Translations under genes and position numbers: made by a program | Notes under the pieces: generated by a model | What the model saw: only the letters and a program-made list of their open reading frames with translations | What the model was told of the DNA's origin: nothing | The model's database searches: none | NCBI GenBank assembly: GCA_023653785.1 | Contig: JAMKCH010084949.1 | Location: forward strand, 62,001 to 126,000 | Reading direction: 5' to 3' | Source: Ophioderma brevispina | Lineage: Eukaryota; Echinodermata; Ophiuroidea; Amphilepidida; Ophiodermatidae | Length of the DNA: 64,000 nucleotides | Shown here: positions 11,332-23,249 of the stretch, piece after piece | How the letters are laid out: each line of letters starts with the position of its first letter | Position numbering within the stretch: position 1 is the first letter of the stretch

Positions 11332-12427
11332 TTAAAGCAATATTAGCACATTTTTTTGAAGAGCGCCCTCAATTGTTCAAAAATTTTGAGATTCTTACAC
11401 GGTTTGGAAACGGGCTAGTAAACTATACCTGTGAATGGTTAAGCTCGAAAATGTCTGTGTCATAAACGAAGGAATTTTGTAATTAGAATAATTAATATCG
11501 GGATCCCGATAATAATTCAACGGCTGCTGGAAACGGCCTTCCAATGTGAAATAGCTGAGAAATAGCGCCATGTACATATCTACGCTCATCCATTAGTTGT
11601 TTTATTGGTTCAGGCAAGTCAAGTTAGAGGTTATTTTCTTGAGGTGGCACTATTTCATCATGGACGGACATAAACGTAGCATTTCCAGCTCCGCCGTTAA
11701 GTCCAATCTGGGATCCCAATTTTAATTACAAAATCGCTTATTTTATGATAAATACGCATTTTTTAGCATTCTCGTTTACAGGTATACACCTGGCACAAAA
11801 AGTATCTCGGAATGTTCTTCGATCAGTATTGTGTCAAAGTCAGACCATTTTGAAACTTTTCGAAATATACATTCTGTTGCCTAGGTCTTGCTCTTTCATT
11901 TAACACTTCGCCTGTAAAAAAGCGTGCGAAAATGGCTGAGATAGAGCGCCCGAAAGACGCAAACCCCCCAAACCAAAAGTTGCAGTTTTTGGATTTTCAA
12001 TGGTTACTGTGTGTATTGATTTTACACAAAGAAGTTTTCCGATTGAATGAGCGAGAAAGCCTACTTGCTATATTGATTGTGGTACACGTGTTCGTATCCC
12101 AGTACACTGCAATGCCCATTGAAAAATCCAAAAAACTGCAACTTTTGGTTTTGGGGGTTTGCGTCTTTAGGGCGTTCTATCTCGGCCATTTCTGCACGCT
12201 TTTTTTACAAGCCAGGTACTAATGAAAGAGCAAGACCTAGACAATAAACTGTTTATTTCGAAAACATTCAAAATGGTCTGACTTTGACACAATGCTGATC
12301 GAAAAACATGCCGAGATACTTTTGGTGCCAGGTGTAGTTTCGTAGACAATTACCAACATAACTCTGCAAAAATATCCAATTTTGAAAATTGGGGGCGCTC
12401 TTCAAAAATGTGCTAATATTGCTTTAA
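11332..12427. mobile_element. Foldback DNA element, family A (TTAA-bounded), interrupted
   Basis: The left end reads TTAA + 'AGCAATATTAGCACAT', followed by 'GAAGAGCGCCC'. The right end at 12383-12427 is the inverted match, closing with TTAA. The inner arms match family A copies at 55529-56010 and 56305-56770. The element encodes no protein and is therefore non-autonomous. TTAA at both ends fits the target duplication of the piggyBac or Kolobok superfamilies; which one is an inference. A second element (11787-12334) has inserted into it. Confidence 0.8.
11787..12334. mobile_element. Foldback MITE with TA target duplication, nested in family A
   Basis: Terminal inverted repeats start 'CACCTGGCACAAAAAGTATC' (left) and end with the inverted match (right). 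TA stands at 11785-11786 and again at 12335-12336. Removing it leaves 'ACAGGTATAGTTTCGTAG', which agrees with the uninterrupted family A copy near 55911. The two arms of roughly 220 bp are near-complete inverted repeats around a ~100-bp centre (for example the GCAAACCCCC and GGGGGTTTGC blocks). The TA duplication is typical of Tc1/mariner-type MITEs. No transposase is present. Confidence 0.85.
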
Positions 12428-12569
12428 GTAACATTGAGACACAAAAACGCACCATTAGACTCAATCGAAAATTTTAAATAAACCAAAAATAGGGTGGCTC
12501 TTATGATGATTCAATTGATAATTTTTTTCAGTGACTTTGTGGTGAAATTAACTTAATCAGAAAAAGAGT

Positions 12570-13130
12570 GCATTTTATATAGCTATGGTCCTCTTCTTTC
12601 CGTTGATACCAAAATAAGTACCAACATACCTAGAATGGCGTCACAAAGATAAAGGGCCATTCTTCGGCCACGTTTGTGACCAAAAACCGGTGATTTTTTA
12701 CTTTCAACCCAATGCTGTTTTGTCAACGTAACAAATCTGTTATTCATTTTTACATTTTTAATAACCTTGAGTCTAAGCCTAACCAAAAATAATGTATCCA
12801 CTTTCACTTGATTGGTTATTTCGTCATGGAGGGCAAATAAAGTTCAGTCACGTTTGTGACCATCAGTAGGTCACACACGTGACCAAACTTTGGAGGGCAA
12901 CCATGACAAAATAACCAGTCTACCAAAAGTGGAAACATTATTTTTGTTAGGTTTGGACTGAAGGTTATTAATAATGTAAAAAGTAATAACAGATTGGTTA
13001 CGTTGACAAAACAACATTGGGCTGAAAGTAAAAAATCACCGGTTTTTGGTCACAAACGTGACCGAAGAATGGCCCTAAACATGATACAGTCCGCAAATCG
13101 TACTATTTCAAAAATGAACATAACATTTCA
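12570..13130 (+). repeat. Dispersed repeat family M, plus copy, split by element B
   Basis: Carries 'GGTCCTCTTCTTTCCGTTGA', 'CCAAAATAAGTACC' and 'CCTAGAATGGCGTCACAAAG', breaks at 12653, and resumes at 13077 with 'ACAGTCCGCAAATC', matching the uninterrupted arm at 11130-11230. Confidence 0.6.
12653..13076. mobile_element. Foldback element B (424 bp)
   Basis: Nearly perfect inverted repeat: the left arm begins 'AGGGCCATTCTTCGG' and the right arm ends 'CCGAAGAATGGCCCT'. The arms (about 12653-12862 and 12868-13076) meet at a loop of a few bases. Both contain 'GGTCACAAACGTGACC'-type sub-palindromes and the block 'ACCGGTGATTTTTTACTTTC'. There is no coding content. The near-lack of a loop means it could extrude as a cruciform, or fold as a ~210-bp hairpin if transcribed. 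Confidence 0.85.
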
Positions 13131-13476
13131 CATATGACTACTTTATTAACCTCAAATTTCCCAAGTTTTAATACATGCAGACGATTTCTGTGTCATCTTA
13201 ATAACAGGTTGATTTCCATAATTATGTTTGGATTGATTGTAATGTGGAATGAACATAACATGGAAATTCGTTGTATTAAGTTTCCAAAATGCGTCGCAGA
13301 AACAGCGAGTGTCCAACCAGAACTGGAGTTACCGAGTTAGAGAATATTTATGCGGGAAATATCTATCATGCAAAATGAAAGTTACCGGGGGTTTAGACCG
13401 CTCCTTTCGGTGGTATTGGTAAATAATATCGACGGGTAGCCCAGAGCATTTTTTTGTCAAAACGAATGAGTTGCTA

Positions 13477-14146
13477 ATACAAGGCGAGTAAAAAAACTTG
13501 ACCTTGATTGTGGTCGCCATTTTGATTTTTAAGTAATATATATACATAATGTGGTATCATCTAAAAGCTTAGTTCGTTATCTTTGATTTGCTGTAAAGGC
13601 AACTGTTAGGTATAGACCGAGCTACAGCCAACAGTCATTTGAATCAAGTAGTCGCTTTTGTTCTCTCTCCACGGATTGCAATATCATTTGAAAAAATAAA
13701 TTAACTTATACATGTATCAGTTTCTGGAGGAGTTGAATGAATCATACCATATGAAGAAGCAGACATCGGTAACAACCTTTTGAGGTTTAAAGCATTGCCT
13801 ACATTGTAGACCAAAATATGCCACATCTTGAAAGAACGTGTTTCAAATAAAATTTACCATTATCACTAGCTTTTACACCTTTAAGATATAACTTTATTTG
13901 ACATAAACATAGACATACCCTTATCATCATTTGGGGAGTCATTTTGCTTAGCTTCCCGCCGCAGTGCATTCAAATGGGAATCTGTGGATAGGGGAAAAAG
14001 CTGACTACTTGATTCAAAAGCTAGGCCTATACTTAACCGATTGGAATGATCTTTGTAGCAAATTAAAGACAATGAAATAGGCTTTACGATGATACCACAT
14101 ATGTTAGATATATCCTTTTTATATTTTTTTACTCACTCTGTATATC
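13477..14146. mobile_element. Foldback element C, copy 1
   Basis: Left end 'ATACAAGGCGAGTAAAAAAA'; right end is the diverged inverted match ending 'TTTTTTTACTCACTCTGTAT'. The arms share 'ACATATGTTAGATATATC', 'AAATTAAAG-CAATGA' and a 'GGTATAGACCGAGC'-like block. A related half-copy is at 25285-25551. No transposase frame was seen. Such TACAGGG-type ends occur in several DNA transposon superfamilies, so the class is not assigned. Confidence 0.7.
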
Positions 14147-14840
14147 TGAACACTGGAGCATTGCATTTGGTGTATGCCCTAGCACCCCCTAGAAACTGAT
14201 GCGTGTGACGCGAGGAGGGGGTGTTAAGGGAGACTGACCTAAAATGGTGGTATGAGTATATACGGCGGTCAAGACCCCGCAGTTCTAGCCTCTTCTGCAG
14301 TTCTTTAGACCCAGAAGCACTAACTGAAAAAATGGTAAACCAATAGTGACAACATGGCTGGACCTGCAAATGCATACGGTACTGTACCACACAACCTTGT
14401 ACAGTTTGCTTTAGAGTGGTATCATGTTCCAGCCCACATGAGGAAGATCATAATTAAGTACTATGATGAGCTGTTCATATGTGCCAAAACAACTGAATGG
14501 ACAGCTGATTGGATACAATGCATGACAGGAGTCTTTCAAGGCTGTCCACTCTCCTGTATCCTGTTTCTGGCCGTCTTCAATCTGTGTGTTAATCTCCAAG
14601 ACCGGTCTAAACACCTGGATGAGTGGATCTACATCATATCATATGTCAAAGCATACGCAGATGACCTGAAACTCGTAGCTAATAGAAGCCTAGAAGGATG
14701 TCAAGAACTTGTAAATTTCCTCAAGTGGACACGGACCATGAAAGCCAAACCAAGCAAATGTCTCATGCCATAAAGAAGTTTGTCCCCAATGCAGAACAAA
14801 AGCGACAAGGACACAAAAACGCAATACGTGGCATACGATC

Positions 14841-15044
14841 CCGGTGTCATAAAATACAGTGTCCCTGTGACTGAGTGTCCTACCACCCATCTATCTATTG
14901 TGTTCTCCATTGAGTGCTGTATGCATCATTTGTTTCAGCACTGTACCAAACGATCTCGTTTACAAGGTCACGGTTTATTCCGTACATGTTGCTATGGTAG
15001 CTAGGACACTCTCTCATGGGGGACACTCAGTTTCTTTACACCGG
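14841..15044 (+). mobile_element. MITE family L, copy 1, inserted in the RLE LINE
   Basis: 204 bp, with ends 'CCGGTGTCATAAAATACAG' and the inverted 'TTTCTTTACACCGG'. It interrupts the RT coding region between residues matching the palm and thumb. A 211-bp copy in the opposite orientation is at 17358-17568. It encodes nothing and so is non-autonomous. Confidence 0.8.
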
Positions 15045-16387
15045 CATAGAAATAGACGGACAGCAGATTGCTTATATAGCTTTATATCCACAGTCAACTC
15101 ATGCGGTTCCTAGGGAAGCTGATCTATAACGACCTGAAGGACAAACAACCAATGCAAGTCAATTGAGTGGGCTTATGAAGCTATGGATATACAATAATGC
15201 TATATCCAAACGGACATGGGAGTTCACCATCTATAACTTCCCAATTTCCTACATCGAAAGTCTGGAAGCTACTTGCACCAAATACCTGAAGCAATGGGCA
15301 GGTATAAGCAGATGCACCACCACCAGTGCTCTTAACAGGAGCAGGAAACACTACATGGCCTGCAACTGAAAAAGCTAACTACTTCAGTCGAATGTATGCA
15401 AGTAACTAAGTACCATCTAAACAAGCACTCTAATAATAGAAGTACACGGACACTCTACAGAAAATGCATGGAAAGTTAAAAGACAAAAGCCAGATGGAAT
15501 GGTGTAAAAAAATTAGAACAGAAATAACGCAATCTAATTCTGAATGAAATGGCCAGCTGAATGGCTAAAGGTCAGACGGACAGAGCCGGTCTTGGTTACA
15601 AAAAGAACCAAAAGCTGATCAAAGATACGAGTCGGCAAGAACAAAGGAAATCCCTCGCCGGACTAGTAAAAGATGTAGATGAGGAAGACATGATGTGCGA
15701 AACAAAGGCAGTTGTTAAATTGAGAGTCTGACATGCAGGTCGACACCTCCTGGAATAAATTTTTGTATGTCTGGACGCCAGAGCTGCTGTCTTTCCACAT
15801 CAACGCAATTCATGATCAACTTCCCTCCCCTGCCAATCTGAAACTGTGGGGCAAGACCAACCTAGGAGTCTGCCAATTATGTAGCTTTATGTCATCATCG
15901 TCATTGCACACTGTTCCACATCCTCAATGGTTGTAGCTACTCATTACAAAGCGGAAGCTACAACTGGCGCCATGACCAAACACTGAAAGAAATCTCCACA
16001 GGTCTGGCACCGTACGTCGTGGAGGCAAACCAGAAAAAAATCATCACACCTGAGAATCAGGCTAAAAACTTCATCTCTACAATAGTCTTTTGTACAGCTG
16101 ATGATACAACCTATCGAAATCCAGTGTTACCAATGCCTAAGACAGAGCCAACCAACATTCTGAAGAAGGTCAATGACTGGATATTCCTGATGGATGAGGA
16201 ACACAAACAAATAGTGTTCCCTCCAGAAATCACTGAGACAGCTAAGACACCAGATATTACCATCTTTTCTACCAAAACAAAGACGGTGATCATCATAGGA
16301 CTGACGGTCCCTATGGAGGAGAACCTATCCAATGCATATGCTAGAAAGAATACCAAGATCTAGTGGCTGACTGTGAAAACAGAGGAG

Positions 16388-16616
16388 GTCAATCAATCTA
16401 TCAATCAATCAATCAATCAATCTTTATTTGTTCATCATAGAATACAGCAAAAACAATATGCTTAATGTAAATAATGCAGTTCAGTGAAAAATTAATGGTT
16501 ACAATATTAAGCAAAATTATTTTGCATACAAGTAAAGATGATTATAATACATTATAAGTGGAATTTCAAAAGAGAGTATATAACTGGGATAATACTAGGG
16601 GGAAATATATTTAAAA
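16388..16616 (-). repeat. Antisense LINE 3' end with GATT microsatellite tail
   Basis: Read on the minus strand it ends 'AACAAATAAAGATTGATTGA' with six or so GATT units, the kind of short-repeat tail that CR1/L2-type LINEs leave. It splits the endonuclease-proximal coding of the RLE element (16363 versus 16617), so it inserted later. Confidence 0.6.
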
Positions 16617-17357
16617 TAGAAGTAGGAAGCAGAGGTTTCTGCAATACAGTCAACAAATTGCCTGGCATCCTTGGGCATTCCTAAAGGAAAGAGGAAGGCT
16701 ATAACTGATACAGCAGCCAAAATTGCACTCAGCAGAAGCTCAAAGCTACAAGCAATTCCAGCATAGTAATATGCTCTAAGGGAAGTGGAATGGTTGAGCG
16801 CTCACAAAACCAGGTTTAACCCGCCAAAGTCTGGTCCAAAGCCCAGAGACCTCAGAACACACTAATCTAGACAGAAACTGCATAAGGTGATTTTTCTCTA
16901 CTAAGTCACCTTCACAGAGGGAGATATATCAGGAGTGCTTATCTTAAAACGGATAAAACTAGGCTCCGAAGGTGACAGCGCTGGAGTTCTACCAATGAAC
17001 TGTTTCTAGGTCTATGCAGGGTGTTAAATTGTGAAGGTAATCAAAAGTTTTCATGAAAAAAAAATCTTTCAGAAATAGGGTTTTGAGAAAAAGGCTCATT
17101 TTCATCCAGCACTACCTATATATTTAGTTTACATTTCCCAATCTTTAACCGTTTTAAAAACATATACATGGATGATTCTAATTGTTATATAGATGTCATA
17201 TATTATAGAAGAATTAAAAATCATATTTTTGACCAAACTGGGTCTTTTTTACCACAAAGGTCCGACAAAACACCGTTTCTCCCAACTTGGTAACTTCACA
17301 ACATGGTGTAACTTACAGTACAGTGTGTTTCTATTGAGACCAATTTTCCAGTATATG

Positions 17358-17568
17358 CCGGTGTAAAGAAACTGAGTGTCCCCCATGAGAGAGTGTCCTA
17401 GCTACCATAGCAACATGTACGGAATAAACCGTAACCTTGTAGACGAGGCCATTTGGGTACAGTGCTGAAACAAATGATGCATACAGCACTCAATGGAGAA
17501 CACAATAGACAGATGGGTGGTAGGACATCAGTCACACGGCCACTGTTATTGTATTTTATGCCCACCGG
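17358..17568 (-). mobile_element. MITE family L, copy 2
   Basis: Left end 'CCGGTGTAAAGAAACTGAGT', right end closing in 'CCACCGG'. The internal block 'CATTGAGTGCTGTATGCATC' (read on the minus strand) is shared with 14841-15044. Non-coding. Confidence 0.8.
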
Positions 17569-17569
17569 C

Positions 17570-20500
17570 CAAAGGGATTTTGGGATTTGATTAAATTGGA
17601 TCATGAAACAGTCCGTCTCTGGTATTTTCTTGATTATACCGACCTTAGTTTTCCACCGGCATTTATATTAGGGTGACACCTTTTGTAGGTAATGAACGTT
17701 TTTTAAGGAAACACAAATTATTTTAGAACTATCATTTTGAGGAAGAAAAAACACAAATTTGTATCCAATTCACTGACTAATTTACCGTATACCATTCCAA
17801 TCTTCCATTGCTTCTGTTTGTTTCTAGAGCATTATACAGGTTGTTTTAAAACTACATCCATAGTAAATAGTATCATCATAAATATATACAAAAATAAAGA
17901 ATTAAAAATATTTTTTTTAACCAAAGTTTTACAAAGAATAGCCCTCAACAAACACCTATTCTCTCAAAATTGTGGTTAATTTCCCACATCATGCACAAAC
18001 TTATAGAGTACCGATCGTTCTAGTGTACATGATTGTGGCAGTTTTGTGTATTAGGGTGGGTTTACCGCCAAAAATTCTGATTCTGCCTCTCATTCATTTT
18101 GTTTAGCAGTTTTTTTTTTCAAAAAGCGTTTATATAATACAGATTAACATCGTGAATAATAATTAACACTCTGTCAACTTCGGACCTGTTTTAGTGTGTA
18201 ATCTTTTAAAACACCTTCCTACTTCCTATTACAAACGTCTCAGGGCTGTGGCAGAAATGAACGAATTAGAATTTGTGGGCGGGTTTTTTTTTTTTAAATA
18301 CCCAACTTTAAAAAAAGTTAAAAAACTCACATAATAATAATAAAAAAAGTAAAATTTTTCTTTTTTTATAATCAAATATTTGGTGTCGAGGCTTGTTATA
18401 TAGGTGTTCAAATGTAGGAAATCATAAAAAATCATAATTGAACAAAACTTGCTGCTTTTTTACCGAATGCTCCAAAACACCACTGTTTGTGGTTTTTTTT
18501 AACATTTCACATCAGGAATTACCTACTTTAAAGTAAATATAATAAGCTTTCCAGTGAGGTCATACGTTGGTCTCTGCAGGTGTGATATAATATAATAACT
18601 TGTTTATTTAACCCTTTAAAAAAAAAAAAACATTACACATTTTAAGTTGTATATTTCCTGTAAGCTCCTGTACTTATTGTCATTTTAAGATACTTATTTT
18701 CGCTTTATGAAGGTCATAGTGATTTAAATCTTAGTTCTACGGACGGACGGAATGTATATTTCTACAAATGTAGATATTACCATTATCTTAAAAATATATT
18801 TTTGACTTACAAATAAGTTCTTGACCAAAATAACCCCAAAACATATTTCGCTCCCAATTAGTGAATTCCACATATACCCAATCTGAAAGAAGATACATTA
18901 TTATTAAACTCCTGAAATAAGATTCTCTTTTCTTTAGTTGTAAATCTTCTCTAAAGGCCCTCCTATTATTAAAAAACAAAACCAGCTTGTGTGAAGTGTA
19001 TGAAGTGGTTTCAAAAGTGGTATGCGCGATTTTACAGCGGGAAGGTAGGCTTGACAGGGCTGAAGAGGAAGAAAGGGGGGAGGGGACAAAGAAGAGAGTG
19101 GGATGATGAAGTCAGCGACTAATGGGGACCCACAGAACGGGGAAGGGGGCGGGGGTAGGGGGATGACACGGAGCCATGACAAAATAAATGGAGGGTGAGG
19201 GAGGGGAAAGGGAAGGAGGAGGGAGAAGGGAGAGACGAGAGAGAATGGGGAAATGGATGAGAAATGGCGGACCAGAAAGAAAGAAAGAATGGGGGGAGGG
19301 AAGAAGGTGACCAGTCCAACCTAGTTTATCCGGACACGTCGAGACCGGCGCTCATCCGGAATATGCGATTGGCCCACGGATCGGAATGATGCGATTGATG
19401 CTCAAACACAGGCTAAACAGTGGAGTTCAGTGGTGGAGGGATTTATTAGTGATTGATTTAATGTATTTATACATCGCTTAGAACAAACTGTAACAAATTG
19501 GGTGTTATGAATGATCATTGAAATGGAAAAACAATAGTGAGAGAGAAATTCAAAACAGAAAATTATAACATGTTTGCATGTTTTATTTCAATATTGCTAT
19601 ATCTAATTGGATAATCTAAGTCCAGGATCGATCCGGTCCAAATTCAATAACCTCGGTCTGATGCCGAATTCATTGCCTATTTAATAGCGGCCGCGGTTAT
19701 GTCAAAACCGAAGGACATTTAAACGGCCCCATTCCGTAACATTTCCAGCCACAAGAGAACAGATTATTATTATATAGCGTATTGAAATTGGAAAGGCTCT
19801 TTACAGGAAAAAAAGAACGAGAGAAAGAAAAGAGAAAGAAAAAATGCGAGAAAATAAGTTGATGAAAGTTGCATTGATTGAAAGTACGGTTCGTGGAGGA
19901 TTTTTTCTGGCTGGCCAATAACGAGGCGTAGTAGAAAGTGTTCCTCTCTCTCTCACTCCATCAGCCTCGTGATTTAATGACTTCGCTTCTTATAATAGAC
20001 GCTAGTCAACCAATGCCATAGTTGATGACGGTTATATTTATTTTTATAATCGCGATCAGCGGCGTTTTCCGTAAACGTCGTTAGGCTTACTGCGTAAGTT
20101 AGACAGTAACGAGCTAGACACACAAAGATTTGAAGTAGAGAGAGACCTGATTTCTTGATGTGTGTCAACTTGCGTTTAGCCGAGGACGGATGTGATCGAC
20201 ACATATACCGATCTCGAAAGTTAGGAGGAGTCATAAGAATTCCGTCGGAATACTTTGAATGAAAACGATTTTTGTTGTCATTAGCGACAAAGAGTGAGCG
20301 TCGATTTGAAAAAAAGCAGCTAAACAACTTGGTTTTTTTGAAATACAATTTAACTATTATGTCCAAATGGGGAATTTTTAAAAACTTGATAGTCTAAAAA
20401 AAAATTTATTAGAGTTTTTTTTCTAAAGAGGGAATGGATGGAGAAATTAGTTTCTGATGATTTTACATGTATTGAAGAAAGAAGAAAACAAGGTTGAATG

Positions 20501-21510
20501 CTCTGAAGAGAGGGCGTGTTAGTGGTTCTTATAGCCACAATGTAGCGGGGTGGCATTTGTTGACCCTTTATTAAATGAGATATTGGTTAAAATTTAAAAC
20601 TTATGGAGCCATCTGCAACTCTTATTTCTGGATTTGTAATGCAATCAAATGGTGAGAAAGAAATCTTACCTGGACTATAGGCCTATGTAATACCTTAGTC
20701 ATGCCATGGCTAAATTATAGTCGTCGTGATTTGCCAGCAATGGTTTATTGACATTATCGTCATAGTTGGAATGTCGTATGTGTTGCAAACGACTGCAGCA
20801 GACTACTCATCTCCTCGGGTACGATGGACATAGCAGACGACGGAAGTGCCTCTTATGTACTCAGCTGCCTCCATGTAAAATTGCAATGTAAGAAACAAGA
20901 CGTTTTTTCTTTGGTTTAATCATTAAAAGTAAAGAGAGAGAGAGCTCTTTAAACATAAATGATCTTAGTTGAAACTGCTTTTATACTTTTTTTATCTTAT
21001 AGGTGTTTTTTATATCAAAGAATCACAAAATCACAACAACATCATTACAAACCACATAACAAAATCATGAAGGAAAAAAGACATAAAAGAAAAAAAAATA
21101 GATCTTTCATTCACAAACAAAAGTTAACTCCACGTTCTGATAAATCTGGAGATCGTGCTCATGAATATTACTTGATATTATTCTTATCAACTTATTATAA
21201 CACAAAAATGCTATTAGTTTTACATGGTTTATTATGTACTCGTACGTGGGTAAAATCTTGGAAGTATTCATGGTACGCCAAGTGCCAATTAAGATCGAGA
21301 CCTGTTTATTGTCCTGTGAGTACTCATAAACCTCCAGCATTTCCTTCCTAAGAATCCCAGTTAATTGAAGCATAAGTCAGTTCTTAAGGTCCCCTTTTGG
21401 GAAATATTGCCCAGGAAGTATTTCACTTATTTTAGTTTCGAAAGCCTGCAATTTCTTAAAATTTCAGTTTATAATACCCTGTTTCGGGACACAAAATCTC
21501 AAGCCCCATA
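17570..21510. other. Long non-coding stretch
   Basis: No gene recognised. Strand-asymmetric GA-rich sequence occupies about 19040-19310 (GGGAGGG/GAAAGAAAG type) and explains the Pro/Ser-rich open frames on the minus strand. A short (GA)n tract is at 20930-20945. The frame at 20959-21351 is Lys/His-rich at its start, has no recognisable domain and is not supported as a gene. Confidence 0.45.
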
Positions 21511-21512
21511 CT

Positions 21513-21902
21513 GTTAGAACAACTGTTTAAAATTTTGCTGTTTAAAAGAGGGTTGTTTAAAGTGCTATTGTTTAAGTTTTAAACAAACGTTGTTTTAAAG
21601 TTTTAAACAACATGCCGCGGTTTGTTGCCGCAATTTATTTTTTTTAACAAAGTTGTGTTTTTTAACAACGCGCAATCTTTAACCAACTGCTGTTTCCCTG
21701 GTCATCGCCAACCCTTGTTTAAAAGTAAATAAACAACTTGGTGTAAAATTTAAACAACGATGCTTAAACTTTTAAATAAGTTGTTTATTTTTAAACAAGT
21801 TTTTTATGTTTAAACAGTTGCTTAATTTTTAAACACGTTGAGCGATGAACGGGTAATAGTGTTTGTTTAAAATTTAAACAACTTGATTAATTTTGTTCTA
21901 AC
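21513..21902. mobile_element. 390-bp element packed with TTTAAAC motifs
   Basis: Ends 'GTTAGAAC...' (21513) and '...GTTCTAAC' (21902) are inverted repeats. The interior holds roughly twenty GTTTAAA/TTTAAAC occurrences in both orientations, including the palindrome-like pairs 'GTTTAAAATTTAAACAAC' and 'TTTAAACAACGATGCTTAAAC'. There is no coding capacity. It is probably a small non-autonomous DNA transposon with sub-terminal motif arrays, an unusual internal structure. Confidence 0.65.
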
Positions 21903-21959
21903 CTTGCAAGTTTCAAAAATACCCCAAAAAAGAATTTTAGTGTCCCCCGGGGTTACCCC

Positions 21960-22095
21960 CCCGGAATTCGTTTAAAGCACCCAATGCTTAAAATTGAGTA
22001 CCAGTTGATAATTATGGTCCTCTTCTTTCACTGATACCAAAATACGTACTACCATATTTAGTATGGAGTCATAATGACGTTATAAAATTATCGGA
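21960..22095 (+). repeat. Dispersed repeat family M, third copy (partial)
   Basis: Contains 'AATTCGTTTAAAGCACCCAA', 'GGTCCTCTTCTTTCACTGAT', 'ACCAAAATACGTAC' and 'TAGTATGGAGTCATAATGAC', as at 11040-11300 and 12570-13130. Confidence 0.6.
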
Positions 22096-22394
22096 GTCGG
22101 AAGTTTGTCCACTTTCTATTCTAACAACACCCAGCGCAAATAGCTACAATCCAATTTTGCACCAAAGGTAGGAATGTTTGGTATTGGGTATACGGCTCTG
22201 ATTGATGGCAATAACTAATTTTTATATAAACCCAGCGTTTTAAGCCTACTGTTCAGAATATTTTTAAGAATGTACCATAAATTTATTCTTGATTTGACAC
22301 CAACTTCCCCTATAGAACGTCTCACTAGCCAGCCATGTTTGTGGACAAGATAGACGCATTCAGTACTACATCACATGCACCTGACCCTTAGTAT

Positions 22395-23245
22395 ATTATT
22401 TATTCTTCTTTATTCTGGAAACTCGTTCAATACAACAGTACTGGTCTCCTTCCCAAAGGTTCCAGTTTTACAAAATACAATGAAATTACATATAGTATAC
22501 ATAAAGTAATCTAAAAGGAAATGAACAAGGAAAATAGTTTTGAAGAAAACAAAATGCAATAGAATTGCAGTGAATGCTACAAAAATTAATTTTTACTTCC
22601 TAAACTCCATTCATGCTCATGTCATAGAAATGGCATCTTATTCCGGCCGAGAGTTTGGTTCTACTGACAATCCAGCTCTATATGGAAAGTGCTGCTTACC
22701 ACAGTATATTCCATAATGGCACTCATTAAGTGTATTACTGCTGTTACTTCTAGGAACTCTTCAGGGCTTGAGTGAGTGGGAAAGTAAGCATGTTGATATA
22801 TAACAGGAGCAATGCCTTTAAGACATTTAAAAGTAACAATAAGAGATGTTGATTCCACATCTACATTAAGGTTATCCCAATTGAGGTCTGCCATCATTTT
22901 GTCTATGGAGTGCCTATGTTCTGCTTGAGATAACACGAAGCAAGTTTATTTGCAGTGTTTGGAAGAAAAATTGAAATTATGGTGATGGAGCGGTTAATTT
23001 GACCCATACAGGACTAGAATAAGTCAAATATTGGAAAACCATGGCTTTTTCTGAGATAACTTAACTGTATTAAAAGGCGAAAATATTTAACTCCTACGAT
23101 TAACTTTCTCCTATGCGTTTTGAAATATTAGACGACATAATAATTAGCATGCTCACTCCATGACAGATTGGAATCAAATACAATGCCTAAGTATTTAAAT
23201 TTTTCAACAATGTCAATATTAGTATTATCATATGTAAGGGATATC
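22395..23245 (-). pseudogene. CR1/L2-like LINE 3' remnant
   Basis: On the minus strand, about 23240-23150 gives 'FKYLGIVFDSNLSWSEH', the hallmark after the RT palm of CR1/L2/Jockey LINEs. The frame 22936-22661 gives 'TFKCLKGIAPVIYQHAYFP', resembling their common C-terminal 'FK.LHG.AP.Y' segment. The 3' end toward 22395 includes a polyadenylation-like AATAAA region. Stops and frame changes show it is dead. The clade assignment rests on motif memory only. Confidence 0.7.
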
Positions 23246-23249
23246 ATAT

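Larger units (their letters stand above)
14345..16790 (+). pseudogene. Decayed non-LTR retrotransposon with RT and restriction-like endonuclease
   Basis: The frame at 14354-14773 carries reverse transcriptase motifs: 'NAYGTVPH', 'GVFQGCPLSCILFLAVFN' and the catalytic 'YADD'. After an insertion (14841-15044) the RT/thumb region resumes at about 15045-15365 with 'LKQWAGISR'. A CCHC-type zinc finger is at about 15865-15935 (C-x2-C, then H-x4-C after a one-base frame change). Downstream, 16019-16363 contains 'PDITIF', a K-rich strand and 'LTVPMEENL', the pattern of the restriction-like endonuclease of R2/NeSL/Hero-type elements. Coding resemblance continues at 16617-16790 ('VGSRGF') after a second insertion. 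Many stops and frameshifts make it inactive, and the 5' part is missing. The RLE class is well supported; the clade (Hero, NeSL or R2-like) is not resolved. Confidence 0.8.

Noticed and set aside
11932..12222. 96-residue frame within the TA MITE
   Set aside because: It spans the two inverted arms of a foldback element and has no transposase motif.
20959..21351. 130-residue open frame
   Set aside because: Lys/His-rich beginning with no family resemblance, no splice or promoter context, within a non-coding AT-rich stretch.
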